64,000 bases of DNA from Pogostemon cablin (taxonomy: Eukaryota > Streptophyta > Magnoliopsida > Lamiales > Lamiaceae): positions 5,124,355 to 5,188,354 of the forward strand of contig CM042970.1 in NCBI GenBank assembly GCA_023678885.1, in the 5' to 3' direction. The first letter of the stretch is position 1, and each line of letters begins with the position of its first letter. A program made the position numbers and the translations under genes. Positions 46,786 to 58,760 of this stretch are shown piece by piece. A model generated the notes under the pieces. That model had not been told where the DNA came from, searched no databases, and saw only the letters and a program-made list of their open reading frames with translations.

Positions 46786-47084
46786 TACTTATGCTCTATG
46801 GTTTATGACTTTTTTAGTAATAAAAATGTTCCTTTTGTGTATAAAATATTTATTAATTCATGTTCAAATTAGAAACTTTCAAGTCAACAAGTCTCTGGCC
46901 ATAAACTTGGAAACCCAAGTGTCAACTTCAATGTCAGATATGGGCTAATTTATGATGAATGTAACTTGGGTGGAATCCGTTGGTGAACACGTGATCTCTA
47001 TCCTTCTTAATTAATTTCTTCTCTTTCATTAATATTTTTTTTAATTTTTAAATTTATTATACTTAAATGACTATTAAACCCTAA
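46786..47084. other. Intergenic DNA
   Basis: No feature recognised. Confidence 0.3.
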
Positions 47085-47540
47085 ACCATAAGAATAAAAT
47101 ATACTCTAAACCACAAGGGTAAAATTACAATTATATCCTAAATCTTAAATCATAAGGGTAAAGTATACTCTAAATCACAAAGGTAAAATTACAATTATAC
47201 CCTAAACCTTAGGGGTAAATTATACCCTAAACCACAAGGGTAAAATTATAATTATACCTTAAACCCTAAATCTTATGAGTAAAATATACCCTAAACTACA
47301 AGGGTAAAATTACGATTATACCATAAACCCTAAACTCTAAGGTTAAATTATACCCTAAATCATAAGGGTAAAATTACAATTATATCTTAAACCCTAGGGA
47401 TAAATTATATCATAAACCATAAGGGTAAAATTACAATTATACCCTAAACCCTAGGAATAAATTATATCATAAACCATAAGGGTGAAATAACAATTATATT
47501 ATAAATTTTAGAGGTAAAATATACCCTAAACTCTAAAATT
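47085..47540. repeat. Telomere-like minisatellite (CCCTAAA-rich, about 60-bp units)
   Basis: About seven imperfect units, each made of ATACCCTAAACC(A/C)(C/T)AAGGGTAAAATTA and CAATTATA. The Arabidopsis-type telomere motif CCCTAAA or TAAACCC is embedded in every unit but never tandem on its own. Confidence 0.8.
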
Positions 47541-49085
47541 AAATTAAAAAAAATAAAAAGAAAACGAAAACGAAAAAAATTAAACAAATAGGTAATGTAA
47601 TGACTAGTACAATAGCGAAATTGCCTTTGAGAAGGGCAAATAAATAATGTTTTATTAAAAGGGGAAATGAAAATAAAAAAGGGGAAATGGGCTTTGAGAA
47701 GGGGCGGGACCAGCTGTTCCATCAAATTGGATAAAAAAGCTGAGGCCTATGCTAATGATCGCCTTTAATGAGAGGGGAGTTAACAAAAATAGTTATTTTT
47801 AACCAGCCAAATAACAATGCCAGCGAACAAATAACTTTTTAATATTTATAGTCAAGTTATTATGAACGGACGAAAGTACCCTTAATTTAAGAATTTTGAC
47901 TCAACCCTCACATGCTTCCTCCAGCTACATCTGATAACTAAGATTTAATTCTCACATCCCACAACAGCCTCAAATCAGTCAACTGTTTCACCTACACCCG
48001 TCGGCAGCTTGGGGAAGAAGATCGATGGTGGAATTTCGGCTGTCATCATCCTAGATCAGAGGCCCACCTAGTGACGCAGGGGCATCACCTAAGAGAACCC
48101 GTTACTTTTTACTGAAGGTGATTCTATTTTTTTTCAGTTTCTCAATTCTTTCAATCATTCATTATATCCTTGACTTCCTAAGTGGATATCGACGACATTG
48201 AGATATTTTCCACCTCTCACTGTTATACATCCAGCATGAAATGTAGCTGTGTGTAATAGTTTCAATTTATTTCCTATTTCATTCATTGCATCTTGAATGA
48301 AAGCTTAATTTGATTTGGAGCAATTTGACATGGTGGTTAATTCCTCTATACTGCTAATAAATTTGCTCGCTTTTGATTTACTATTCATTGGTTTATCATT
48401 TTGGGGATATGTTGTTGAACAAGAAATCGAAACAAATGACTTTTATTGCTTTAATTGTTATTGCTCATTAACTGTACAATATATTTTCCAAGTAAATAAG
48501 ATATTGATTTATGAAGTGGACAGGCTAGCTTCACAATGGTGGGGGTGGGAATTTCTTCAACAAGATATAGATTTTGATCAATTTGTTTGAACTGATGCCT
48601 TTTATACGTAGTTGAATTTCGATTAAATTTACTTGTCGCTAGATTTCTAGTTTGATTTTGTTTGTTTGAATTGCTGCCTTTCGCCAATCTGAGTTGCTAG
48701 AATTGTTCTGATGTGTGAAATAATTGATTTGTGATTTTACTCCTGATTGTGAAGAGATATGATTTTTTTAAAAATCTGGATGAATGCATATTTTTCATGC
48801 TTAGTGCACTTTTTAAGAAATGATTTTACTGTGTGAAGTTGGTAAAGTTCTCTTTTGACGTTTGCTTTCATTTTCTAGGGATAAAATTATAGTCGTATAA
48901 ATGCTCCAATGTGTGTTTCACCCTTTGATCTTTCACGTTAAGACTCCATAGACATATGTCAGTGATCTCTGTTATGATTTTTTTTCTTGTCGCCTCTACA
49001 TTCTTATTATATGTTATTTTCCTGACATACTTAGTTGAAGATCAAACCAAATCAATATGAAGTATCTTATGGGATTGTTTCCAGG
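47541..49085. other. Intergenic DNA, possibly old gene flank
   Basis: Moderate composition, with a CT/CA-rich part around 47900-48080 and TTTTTT-rich introns-like stretches further on. Open frames (for example 48315-48590 on the plus strand) carry no recognisable motif. I could not assign a function. Confidence 0.3.
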
Positions 49086-50160
49086 CCCACTGATGAAAGT
49101 TTTCTTTGCACGCAAAATTAATCCCCAATTATTAAGGATAGTCATTGGAGTTTAAGCAATAAGATATTGAGAATTATTAAGAAAATATTGCAATAAGATT
49201 TGAGAATTATTAACTAATTAACTAAATTACTAAAAATTAAATAATAATTAAAATAAAAAAAACACTAGAAGAATACGAATGTGACTCAAGAATGGAGAAT
49301 AAGTAGTCCTAGGGTAATCCGATTTCACTCATTAATTTCCCTTTTGTGTATCAATGTCCGACTCTTCCTTGTGGAATATGGACGCATTACTAAGCCACGC
49401 AAATCTACTATATAGACACAAATAAATATGTGTGTGACACGTGTGAATATCCTTGGAACAAGAGATATAATTCTTTCTAGTTACTATCAATATCAATTAT
49501 TTCGCGTGCACTAAGTACTCTAACTCGATATGATCTCCCTTTATAGGTACTATAAAGTTATTCTCTTTGTCCTACTTATTAACCCGAATCGTATTCAATT
49601 AACAAGTATTTATATAAGATAGTTCTAATGATACTTCGGAGTCCCCTCACTTAGAATCATAACATGTAATTCTGCTTAGCAATGAACGCACTCAATCAAT
49701 AATCAAGATATGTATTTATACTCTACATAACAATTAGTGATGCACAAAACAACTTTGAGTATGAATTAAAAAGGCATAGTCTTATATAAAATAAACCACA
49801 AGTAGTGTTGTACGGAGTATACACACAGAAGTTCAATTAACTCATAAAATCTTCATAAACCCTAAAGCTACCAAAAAGGCTCTAGCCCATGGTGTTGTAG
49901 GAAACACACATTGGGGCTGGATAAATCTTACTCATATGTCAAGAAAATACAAGATAAATTAGGAAGCAATAAAAACCCCAGATGTGAGCTTCATCGCGTC
50001 CTTCTCCATCTTGAATTCTCCTCTTGATTCTTCTCTTAATTCAACAGACGAATCTTCACAGTGATGGATGGATGGAAGAAAAGTTGTGGATGATGGTTGG
50101 GGGGTGATTTTCCCTGATTGGTGGTATAGGATGGATGTGGAATCTAACTCATTTTTTAAT

Positions 50161-53100
50161 GTTATCTGTAGACATGCACCCCGGTTCGGAACTGCCGGTT
50201 CCGGTTTCAATGAAGGGGGAACCGGAACCGAACTGGGGGCTAGGGGTTTCGGTTCGTGAATCGGCAGTTCCGGTTCTGATTCGGAACCGCCTGTTTTTCA
50301 ATTTTTTTGTATTTTTGTTGTTTCTTTATGTTATATTTATACATCATACATGTGTTATCAGTTATTATGTGTAATTTATTTATTAAATAAGTGAAACATG
50401 TGTAATTGAAAATTGAAATATTGAATTTGAATTAATGTAATAATAATATCATTAAAATTGAAAACATGATGTATGTACTATGCAATATTCAATAATGCAA
50501 GTAGAAATTTCAAAGTTGATATTAAATTCATAATAATCATACAATATTAATTAAGTGATCACATAAAAAATTTAATTATTAAAGTCTAAACCATTATAAT
50601 TTACAAATGTAGAAGCGTAAAAAACGCTACAAGTTTACTTCCATACCAACTACTCTATTGTTACACTTCAAAAATTTAAAAAATACAAACTTTATAAGAT
50701 AAAATACAACAACATAATAGAGGGGGGAAAAAAGGACTTGAACTTAAATTTAGGGTTAAACTTGAAAATTCAAGTCCAACTTAAATTTAAGTTGCCTACG
50801 TATCCTCGAAAGGAATCAAAGCCCACGTAGTTCTCTTAACTTACCTCAACTTACCTCTTTGGCTCGGTGGAGGTGAATGGTGATGGCCTTTTTTGTTTAC
50901 TCTACCAATCTAACTCGCTTCCATATTTCGTAATTTCATCATCCGATCGGTCTTCTTCAATTTGATTTTGAATCCGTATTTCCGCCTTTGACCAATCATC
51001 AAGCAAACACAAATTTTCTAAATTTGTCACACTTAAATTGGATCGTGTCGGATCCAAAGTGAGATTACCAAGACTAAATGCTTGTTTGACGGCAACCGTA
51101 GAGGCGGGAGATGCAAAAACCTCTTTTACAATCAATGATAAAATAGGGAATGACTTTGTTCTCCTTGACCACCACTTCAAAATATCAAAACTAGTTCCGC
51201 TTGTTTCAAACTCAAAAGTGTTAGTAAAATAAGAATCAAGTTCTTGAAAAGGATTAGATATAACCCGTGCACGTTTTTGAGATCTAGCATCATAAAAACT
51301 ATAAAATTTTTGAAGAGCATCATATTTCCTAGAATTATCAACACTACCACTACTATCATCACCACTAGATTGATCATCATTCGTACCATTTTGTTCTTTA
51401 TACTCCTTAAAAAGATCCTTTAGTAGATTATAAGTACTTGCAATTATGTCTTTAGAATTAGGAGCTTGTTGTCTAGTACGAGAATCACAATTAGCATACA
51501 ATGAATCATAGTAAAGCGTTAACAATTCTTCTAAATCATCCGTTCTAATACGTGGGTCCAACAATTTAGCAACTAAACATAAGTTCGGGATTTGAAAAAA
51601 ATATTTTAACCACTTAGATTTCATGGAAAGAATAGCATTTGACAACAACGGGTGTGCTTCATTAGCACTAAAAAACATAGCAATTTTAACACAATTATTA
51701 ACAACTAAATTTGAAGTAAGATAATAAACACTGGATAGTTCTTCCGTAGCATCATTAAAAATTTGCAAAACATCATATAGAGTATAACATGTGTCCCATT
51801 GTTTAGCAAACAAGATTTGACCACCTGCATCTTATGAGTAAAAAGCACAAATATGATCTTTATAATCAAAAGAGTCATGCAACATTTTATACGTCGAATT
51901 CCAACGAGTTGAAACATCTAAAGGAAAACTTTTTGGATGAATATTCACATATTGACAATATCTTTTCCACCTTTTAGTAATAGAAGGGTTTCTCATTATA
52001 TACCATATAACACTTTAATAGGTTGAATGTGTGTTTTCAAAGCACTTATATCATCTTGAACACATAAATTCAATATATGACAAATATATCTAACGTGAAA
52101 AAATCTACCACCAATTGAGGGTTTACAAATATCAATAAGACTTTCTAAACTAGCCGTATTAGCACTAGCATTATCAAATGAGATTGTAAAAATCTTTGTA
52201 ACTAAACCATATTCTTGCAAAATAGTACTAATTTTGTGAGCAATATTAACGGCAGTATGAGGAACATCAAATGATCTATAAGCAATTAATCCTTTTTGCA
52301 AATTCCATGAACTATTAATCCAATAACAAGTAATATCCATATAATCCGCTTTTTGCCAAAAATTGCTCTAAATATCCGAACATATAGACACTTTATGAGG
52401 TAATTGTTGCAAAATTTGTTTTAAAACCAAACCATACTCTTTAACAACTTTAGCAACACCAAGTTTACATTTATTACGATGCAAAGGTGGGGCTTGAGGA
52501 TTTAAAGTGAGATTTGCCCAATCTTGAAAAAAAACATTATCGGCAAAGTTAAATGACAAATATTTGGTGCACATAAGTTTAAGGTATAATCTCAAATAAT
52601 TAGATTCATCAAATTTAAAAAGAGTGTTACCCGACGCCGATGAACCTTCTCCTCCGGAAGAGGCCGTGAACCCTCGTCCTATTTGTGTTTGACCTGTTGA
52701 GATGCCAATCTTGTCCGGATGCTTCGAGTTGATGTGCTTGATGAACGTTCCATATCCTCCGCCATGCTTGAATTTATACTTCGTGCCACAATAGTTGTAA
52801 ATAACTTTGAATTCATTCAAATTCTCAATCGTCTCCTTCTTGAAATGAATGGAAAATATATCAGAACGTAACACTTGTGGGAAACTTCGAGTCGATCCTC
52901 CGCCTCCGCTAGAGCCTCCAGCTCTGTCTTCGGTACCCGTACCACCCGAGGATGGTTGACTTCCACTCGCCCTTTGTTGTGATTGACCTTGAATATTATC
53001 GTTGTCGTCGTCGGAGGGGAAATCATCTCCAAGTATCTCCCTAACATTCAAGTTGAACAACTGAGGGGAGATTTCTTCATCCGAAGGAATATTTTCAAGT

Positions 53101-54026
53101 TCAATATCTTCTAGAGTTGGTGGAAGTTGACGTGGAGGTGGTGGAGGACAATTTAAGGTGTTGGGTATGGATTTTCCTCTAGAAGAAGAAGGTGAGACAC
53201 CGGATGAAGAAGAACCTCTTCTAGGCATTTTTTTAGATTGAAAAAAGGATGAATATATAGGATTTATGAACTAAAACTAAGAGACTAGAAGTAGAAGTAT
53301 ACTAATTAGTAGTATATGTGTGGGAAAGAATAGAAAATGATAATGAGAGAATTGAAATGAAAGTGATAATAAGAGAATTGAAATAAAAGACTACAATTTT
53401 TTTTTTAATTTGATATATATGAACTAAAAAAATAAACTTGAGACTTGAGAGTTGAGATGAGATGAGATTGAGAACTTGAGTAGTTGAGTAGAAATGTAGA
53501 ATCAATCAAGAATGTGGAATAGACGAAGAAGTAATGTAGAGAAGAGAGTGTAGTAGTAGTAGAAGTAGTAGATTGAATGTGAATGTTGTGTGCCCAAATT
53601 GATCACACTTGGGGGTATTTATAGAGGATTGGAAGTGATCACATCCATCCATTTCAAATTTTAAACACAAAAAAATCTCAACCCTTGAATTTAAAAAAAA
53701 AATCAGTCGGAACTGTCGGTTCCGCCGTCCATCTCAACCGTTGATCTTCAACGATCACACGATCTCGGCCGCACGTTTGAATTTTCAAAATTCAAAAATT
53801 TCCGCCTAAAAAAAATAAAAAAATAGAGGAATCGCCGGTTTTAACCGAGAACTGGTGAACCGGTGATTCCGGTTCGTGCGCGACTGGAACCGAAACCGAA
53901 CCGTGTTCTACCGATTTCAGTTTCGTTTTTCCTAGTTCCGGAACCGGCGATTCCGATTCCGGTTAAAACCAGGGGTTCCCAGTTCGAACCGCCGGTTCCA
54001 GTTTTTTGTGCATGTCTAGTTATCTG
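50161..54026 (-). mobile_element. hAT DNA transposon with 8-bp target duplication
   Basis: Termini TAGACATGCAC (50169) and GTGCATGTCTA (ending 54018) form an 11-bp inverted repeat, and GTTATCTG flanks it exactly at 50161-50168 and 54019-54026, the 8-bp duplication of the hAT superfamily. The element is 3850 bp. Both subterminal regions (about 50180-50300 and 53830-54003) are packed with CGGTTC/GAACCG motifs, the likely transposase-binding array. It carries one transposase gene (53228-50902). Confidence 0.93.
50902..53228 (-). pseudogene. hAT transposase (BED zinc finger and dimerisation domain), broken
   Basis: From ATG at 53228 the protein has a Ser/Pro-rich N-terminus, an acidic stretch (DDFPSDDDNDN), and a BED zinc finger (residues 141-170, NYCGTKYKFKHGGGYGTFIKHINSKH) in which the first Cys of the CxxC pair is Tyr144. 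A TAG stop at 52368-52370 takes the place of a probable Trp. In the same frame follow TCYWINSSWNLQK, DNASANTASLESL and HVRYICHILNLCVQD. A frameshift lies near 51996 and a TAA near 51835. The C-terminal part (51813-50902) holds the hAT dimerisation domain: ELDSYF, FDILKWWSRRTKSFPILSLIVKEVFASPASTVAVKQAFSLG and LENLCLLDDW. Three lesions in an otherwise full-length gene, RICESLEEPER-like. Confidence 0.88.
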
Positions 54027-54845
54027 CATCCTCTTTTATACTTGTAAACTCTCCTTATGGACCTTTACTGGGCTTTTTCATGGAAAATATGAACATACAC
54101 GCACTGGAGGTGAAATTCCAAATATTCGGAGCTGACGTGTCCTAGCTCGACTAGAATGGTCTTGGTCGAGCTGGATAGGCCTTGGTCGAGCTGCGTGCCT
54201 ATAAAATGAAGCTCCTCCGCTCAACTTGCTCGACCTTTGCTCAACCAAAATGGTCTTGATCGAGCAACTCAGTTTTGATCGAGCAACATTGCGCAGTCTC
54301 ACCGTTTCGCGCATAACTTTCATATCTAAACTTCGATTTGAAATATTCTTGCGCTCACGCGATCCTCACTTCCTTGGATTTCTATCCATATTATAAAGAA
54401 ATTACAAAAACTCCAACATTTGAATGGCACGAGTTGTGAAAATGTGGCACAACCATGCTGAGTAGAAACAACTTGGCGACTTCACCGTTTTGATCATAAC
54501 TCCCTCATTTGAACTCAGATTGAGGTGTTTCTTGAACCAAAATGATCGTATCTTCTGTAACTTATCAACAGTGTATCATATACTCAATATCGATTTCAAC
54601 AAAAATATAAAAAAATAACACAAGTTGGACGTGTGTTTTATAGCATTCTTGCACAAGTTTCCCCTTTTTCTCCAACTTTGCACTTCTGAGCTTTTTTCCA
54701 CCTAAAACATGATAAAACACCTCAAATGCACATATTTCTATTATATATTGAATATAAGATATTTGTGCTAATATATAACAATAATTTCCATAAAAAGTGT
54801 TAAATTGGACATTAAAACACGCTTATATTCACTCTCATCACCCAC

Positions 54846-55159
54846 CCACATTCAAGTCACTCAATGTTACAGAGTCGGATTGAAAATAATTACTTTGTTA
54901 TCAGAATTTATACTTTCATGTGCTCTACTTCGAAATTTATGTCAAATATTAAAATATTTTATTCTTTTGTTATTCTTGTGGTTTTTGGTTCTTTGGGTTT
55001 GTGTACCCATCACAATGATACAAAGTTATATTTGGCATCCAAAGGGGTGATTTTTAGTAGTGAAGTTTTATAGATCACGTGTCGTATTGTATGCAAACAT
55101 GAAAAGTGAGATGTCGTTTGTGTTTTTATTTTCTTGATTTCTCACACTTATTTTACTTT
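54846..55159. other. Intergenic DNA
   Basis: No motif-bearing frame. It may be 5' or intron sequence of the ankyrin remnant that follows. Confidence 0.3.
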
Positions 55160-55162
55160 TTA

Positions 55163-55570
55163 CCAATCGTCCAAGTCTTGTTGGAGCACGGCCCGGAGTT
55201 TATTAAATCAATAGGTCTTTCACATGAAACTTCGCTCATAACTGCAGCTTCTCAATGACATAGTATTTTGGTTAAGGTAATTTTGCAGCTTGATAGAAAT
55301 ATCTCGATCAAATGGAAAGAATCAATTGCACTTAGCGGCTAGACAAAAGCATGTGGACATTGTAAAGGCGTTGCTCAAGGACGATAAAGATTCAAAGTTG
55401 GTTAGAAGGATAGACAAGGAAAGGACATACAACATTATATATGGTTGTCAGAGGAACTCTGAGGTTGTTATGTGGCTCTTAGATGTCGATACTATAGTGA
55501 TGCTTCCAGACAAACTTAGCAATACTGTTTTGCACATAGCCCCGAGAAAAGCAAGCAGAGATATGTTTTG
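55163..55570 (+). pseudogene. Ankyrin-repeat (ITN1-like) membrane protein gene remnant
   Basis: The plus strand reads VQVLLEHGPEFIKSIGLSHETSLITAASQ, then a stop (55258) and ILQLDRN, and ISRSNGKNQLHLAARQKHVDIVKALLKDD in the frame that opens at 55290, then SKLVRRIDKER, SEVVMWLLDVDTIVMLPDKLSNTVLHIAPRKA. These are three ankyrin repeats with the SRSNGKN.LH.AARQGHVD signature of the plant ITN1 group (ankyrin plus PGG membrane domain). A weak frame after 55580, with no PGG domain and no upstream exon, leaves this as a piece of one exon with at least one stop. Confidence 0.75.
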
Positions 55571-56564
55571 TATCTTTTACTATTTTCTAATCATTTACTG
55601 CATCTACATTTGTCCAAAACCCAATATTAAATTATGGAGTTCTCTTTAAATTTGATCCATCTTTAGTAGTCGAGATTTATGCCACATGAATGTTGATGCC
55701 TAAATTGAACATGTGCGCCTACATCCATTATGTTTAGAAGTTTTGATATAAAAATAAGTTTCATGGCCATATTTTGATTCAAACCTGTTGAGTTCTTTAT
55801 TAAAATTTATGTTAAATTTAAATATGTTTAGTATATTACTTCTTTTGTGATTTGGTGGTCACTTTGATTCACACTGCAAAACTATAACAAAAATGAAGTT
55901 TTGCATTAGTTTGTTGGGAATAAGAATGCCAAAGTTGAGGTGTGGTAACTCCTAAATCACTATATTTTAAGAATTTTTGATTAGCTATAATTCATATTTG
56001 AATATTCCTTAAAAAAATTAAAATTTCTTAACATGTTTAAAAATTAATAATTAATTTTTTAATTACGATTATAATCTTATAAATTTTTTGCAAAAGTATT
56101 TTAATTTGAAAAAATAAAAGTTATAAAAATAAAATTGGCCTAGAAGATTAGTTTCCACATAAAACAGATCTTTAAAAAAATTATAATTAAATATAAATAC
56201 ATATGATATTATTTAAAATATTTAAAGTTCTAAAAGAGAAATAAAAAAATATTTAAAATTTTTAAATGAAATTAAAAGTTTGGAAATATAAATTTATATC
56301 CTATAACATTGGTTAAATAAAAAAATCTTGTACATTTGCCATTTTTTTCCAATCTTAATCCTTTTTATTAATTTTTAACCCATAAAAATTATTTTTCACC
56401 TTTAATCAATTTGCAATTTTTTTTTTACTTTTGTTGATAGTTATTACCACAAGTTATTTTTGTTCAAGGTCAGTTGGAGTATTGGTGGAGAAATCGGTTG
56501 GTAGTACATGAGGCGGCCAATCTATTTTTTGTGGCATATCGGGTTCCTCGCAGAGGATCGATTA
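55571..56564. other. AT-rich DNA without recognised feature
   Basis: From 55990 to 56440 it is very AT-rich, with poly-A and poly-T runs. No coding frame or repeat recognised. Confidence 0.4.
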
Positions 56565-57945
56565 TGTTTTATGGAGTGATTGATGCTCGCTTGATCGCCG
56601 CACCGATCACCTTACTGATCAACCCACTAACTATTCTTGAGATGCGAACACCATGGTCAATCCTATCATAATAAATCTATTTCTACAAGTTTTACCCCTA
56701 AAATGACCTCCATAATGAATTCCCACCTTCAAAAGTTCACGATGGAGGGTCGGTGATATCGATCGCCCCACCGATCAACACACCGACCATCCTTGTGATA
56801 CACATCTATAACCACCCTATCGTAATAAATTCATTCCTACAAAATTTTTCCCGAAATAAACTCCATTATTCATTTCTCCAAAATGACCTTTATAATGCAT
56901 TCCCAACCTCGAAAGTTCACGATAGAGGGATCGGTGATATCTCGATCGCCTTACCGATCACCCCACTGATCAACCAACCGATCATCCTTGTGATGCACAT
57001 CTAGGACCATCCTATCATGCTAAATCCATTCTTAAAATTTTTTTATCCAAAATGAACTTCATTATGCATTCCCACCCTCGAAAGATCATGATGTAGGGAT
57101 CATTGATCGCTAAATCGCCCCACCGACCATCCTTGTGTATCACATATAGGACCACCCTATCATGCTTAATCCACTCCTACTAGTTTTTTCCCCAAAATAA
57201 ACTCTATTATGCATTCCCACCCTTGAAAGATCACGAGGGAGGGATATGTGCTCTCTCGATTGCTCCATTGATCACCCACCGATCAACTCATCGATTATCC
57301 TTGTGATGCACATTTAGGACCACCTTATCATGCTAAATCCACTCCTATCAATTTTCCCCCCAAAATAAAATCTATTATATTTCCACACTTGAAAGATCCT
57401 GATGGAGCGATCGGTGCTCGCTCACCACCCTACTGATTAACCCACCGACTATCCTTATGATGCACATCTAGGACCACCCTATCGTAATAAATTCAATCAG
57501 ACAATTTTTTACCCCAAAATGAACTCCATTATGCATTATCACCCTCGAAAGATCACGATGTATGGATCGGTGTTCGCTTAATCACCCCATCGACCATCCT
57601 TGTGCATCACATTTAGGACAACCTTATCATGCTAAATCAACTCCTACTAGTTTTTCCCCAAAATAAACTCTATTATACATTCCCACCCTCGAAAGTTCAC
57701 GATGGAGGGATCGGTGATAGCTGGATCATCCCACCAATCACCTCACCGATCAACCCACCGACGATCCTTATGATGCACAAGCAGGACAATCCTATTATAC
57801 TAATATCATTCTTACTAGTTTATTTTTCCAAAAATAAACTCTATCATGTATTCCCACCCTCGAAAGATCACGATGGAGTGATCAATGATAGCTCGATCAC
57901 CCCACCGATTACCTCAACGATCAACACACCGACCATCCAGCATAG
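56565..57945. repeat. Tandem array, about 8 copies, 145-178-bp unit
   Basis: The landmark (A/T)TCACGATGGAGGGATCGGTG recurs at about 56738, 56916, 57085, 57229, 57394, 57552, 57698 and 57867, so the period varies between about 144 and 178. Each unit also holds a run of CACCGATCA/CACCGACCATCC motifs, ATGCACATCTAGGACCACCC, CCAAAATAAACT and GCATTCCCACCCTCGAAAG. The array ends where a mariner transposase fragment begins. Confidence 0.85.
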
Positions 57946-58755
57946 AAAGACTGGTGAAAAATGGGCAGATTAAGGCGCACAAGCTACAGAGGATAAACTT
58001 CTGTTTGAGTGCACTTGTAGCTGATGAAAATGCCAACAAGATACACTGTTCAGATATGCATAATGTTGTTCACATAGATGAGAAATGGTTCTACATGAGT
58101 AGAACCTCTAAGAGATACTACATTTTAGAAGGGGAAACAAAGCCACATAGATCACGTGAAAGCAAAAATGACATCCCTAAGGTCATGTTTATGTGTAGAG
58201 TATCAAGGCCTCAATATTCAGATGATGGTGAACTTATATTTGATGGAAAAATTGGCATGTTTTCGTTCACATATCAAGCTCCAGCACAAAGGAAATAAAA
58301 AAATAGAACGAGGTATAATGGTAACAAAACCGTTAGATTCAATTATAAAGGAAGTCATTAAAGACTGCATGATCAACAAGGTATTTTTTTTTTATATTCC
58401 AGTAAGTAAACTTACAGAATTTAAGTCAACATTCAATTTTAAAGCTCATTAAGGCTCTATATCATTATTATGCTAATTTGTTGGTGAGCATAATGTAGTT
58501 TAATTTTTTTGGAAATGTCAGATCATTCCAGCTATAAAGTAAAAATGGCCACCAAATGCATGTAGGGACATTATCATCCAACAAGGTAATGCTAAGACAC
58601 ACATTGACAATAATGATCAAGAGTTTAGGGCAGTTGCAAACTAGGATGGGTTTAATATCACCATTGTTTGTCAACCACCTAAAAGCCCTAACACCAATGT
58701 CAATGATTTGGGTTGGTTTAAACCAAATCAATCCCTTCAAGTAGACATAAGGTCT
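57946..58755 (+). pseudogene. Mariner-like (Tc1/mariner) transposase fragment
   Basis: The plus strand encodes the catalytic core of a plant mariner transposase: VVHIDEKWFYMSRTSKRYY (first Asp, about 58079), KNDIPKVMFMCRVSRPQY, GKIGMFSFTYQAPAQRK (stop at 58296), then after breaks KWPPNACRDIIIQQGNAKTHIDNND, and NITIVCQPPKSPNTNVNDLGWF. The IQQD..APCH and SPDLN blocks that carry the second and third catalytic Asp in the plant DD39D family here read IQQG and SPNTN, so both Asp residues are lost. A TAG stop at about 58642 and a deletion around 58400-58500 add to the damage. The N-terminal DNA-binding part is absent. Confidence 0.82.
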
Positions 58756-58760
58756 TACAC

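Larger units (their letters stand above)
49091..54840 (-). repeat. Gypsy solo LTR, split by a hAT element
   Basis: On the minus strand it begins TGATGAGAGTGAATATAAG (54840) and ends GAAAACTTTCATCA (49091). Exact duplications CCCAC flank it at 49086-49090 and 54841-54845. It aligns with LTR A at both ends. After removal of the hAT element (50169-54018) and one 8-bp duplication, the LTR is about 1.89 kb, the length of LTR A. TCGAGC motif runs lie at 54140-54290. Confidence 0.88.

Noticed and set aside
47085..47540. True telomere remnant
   Set aside because: CCCTAAA never repeats in tandem; it is embedded in 60-bp units.
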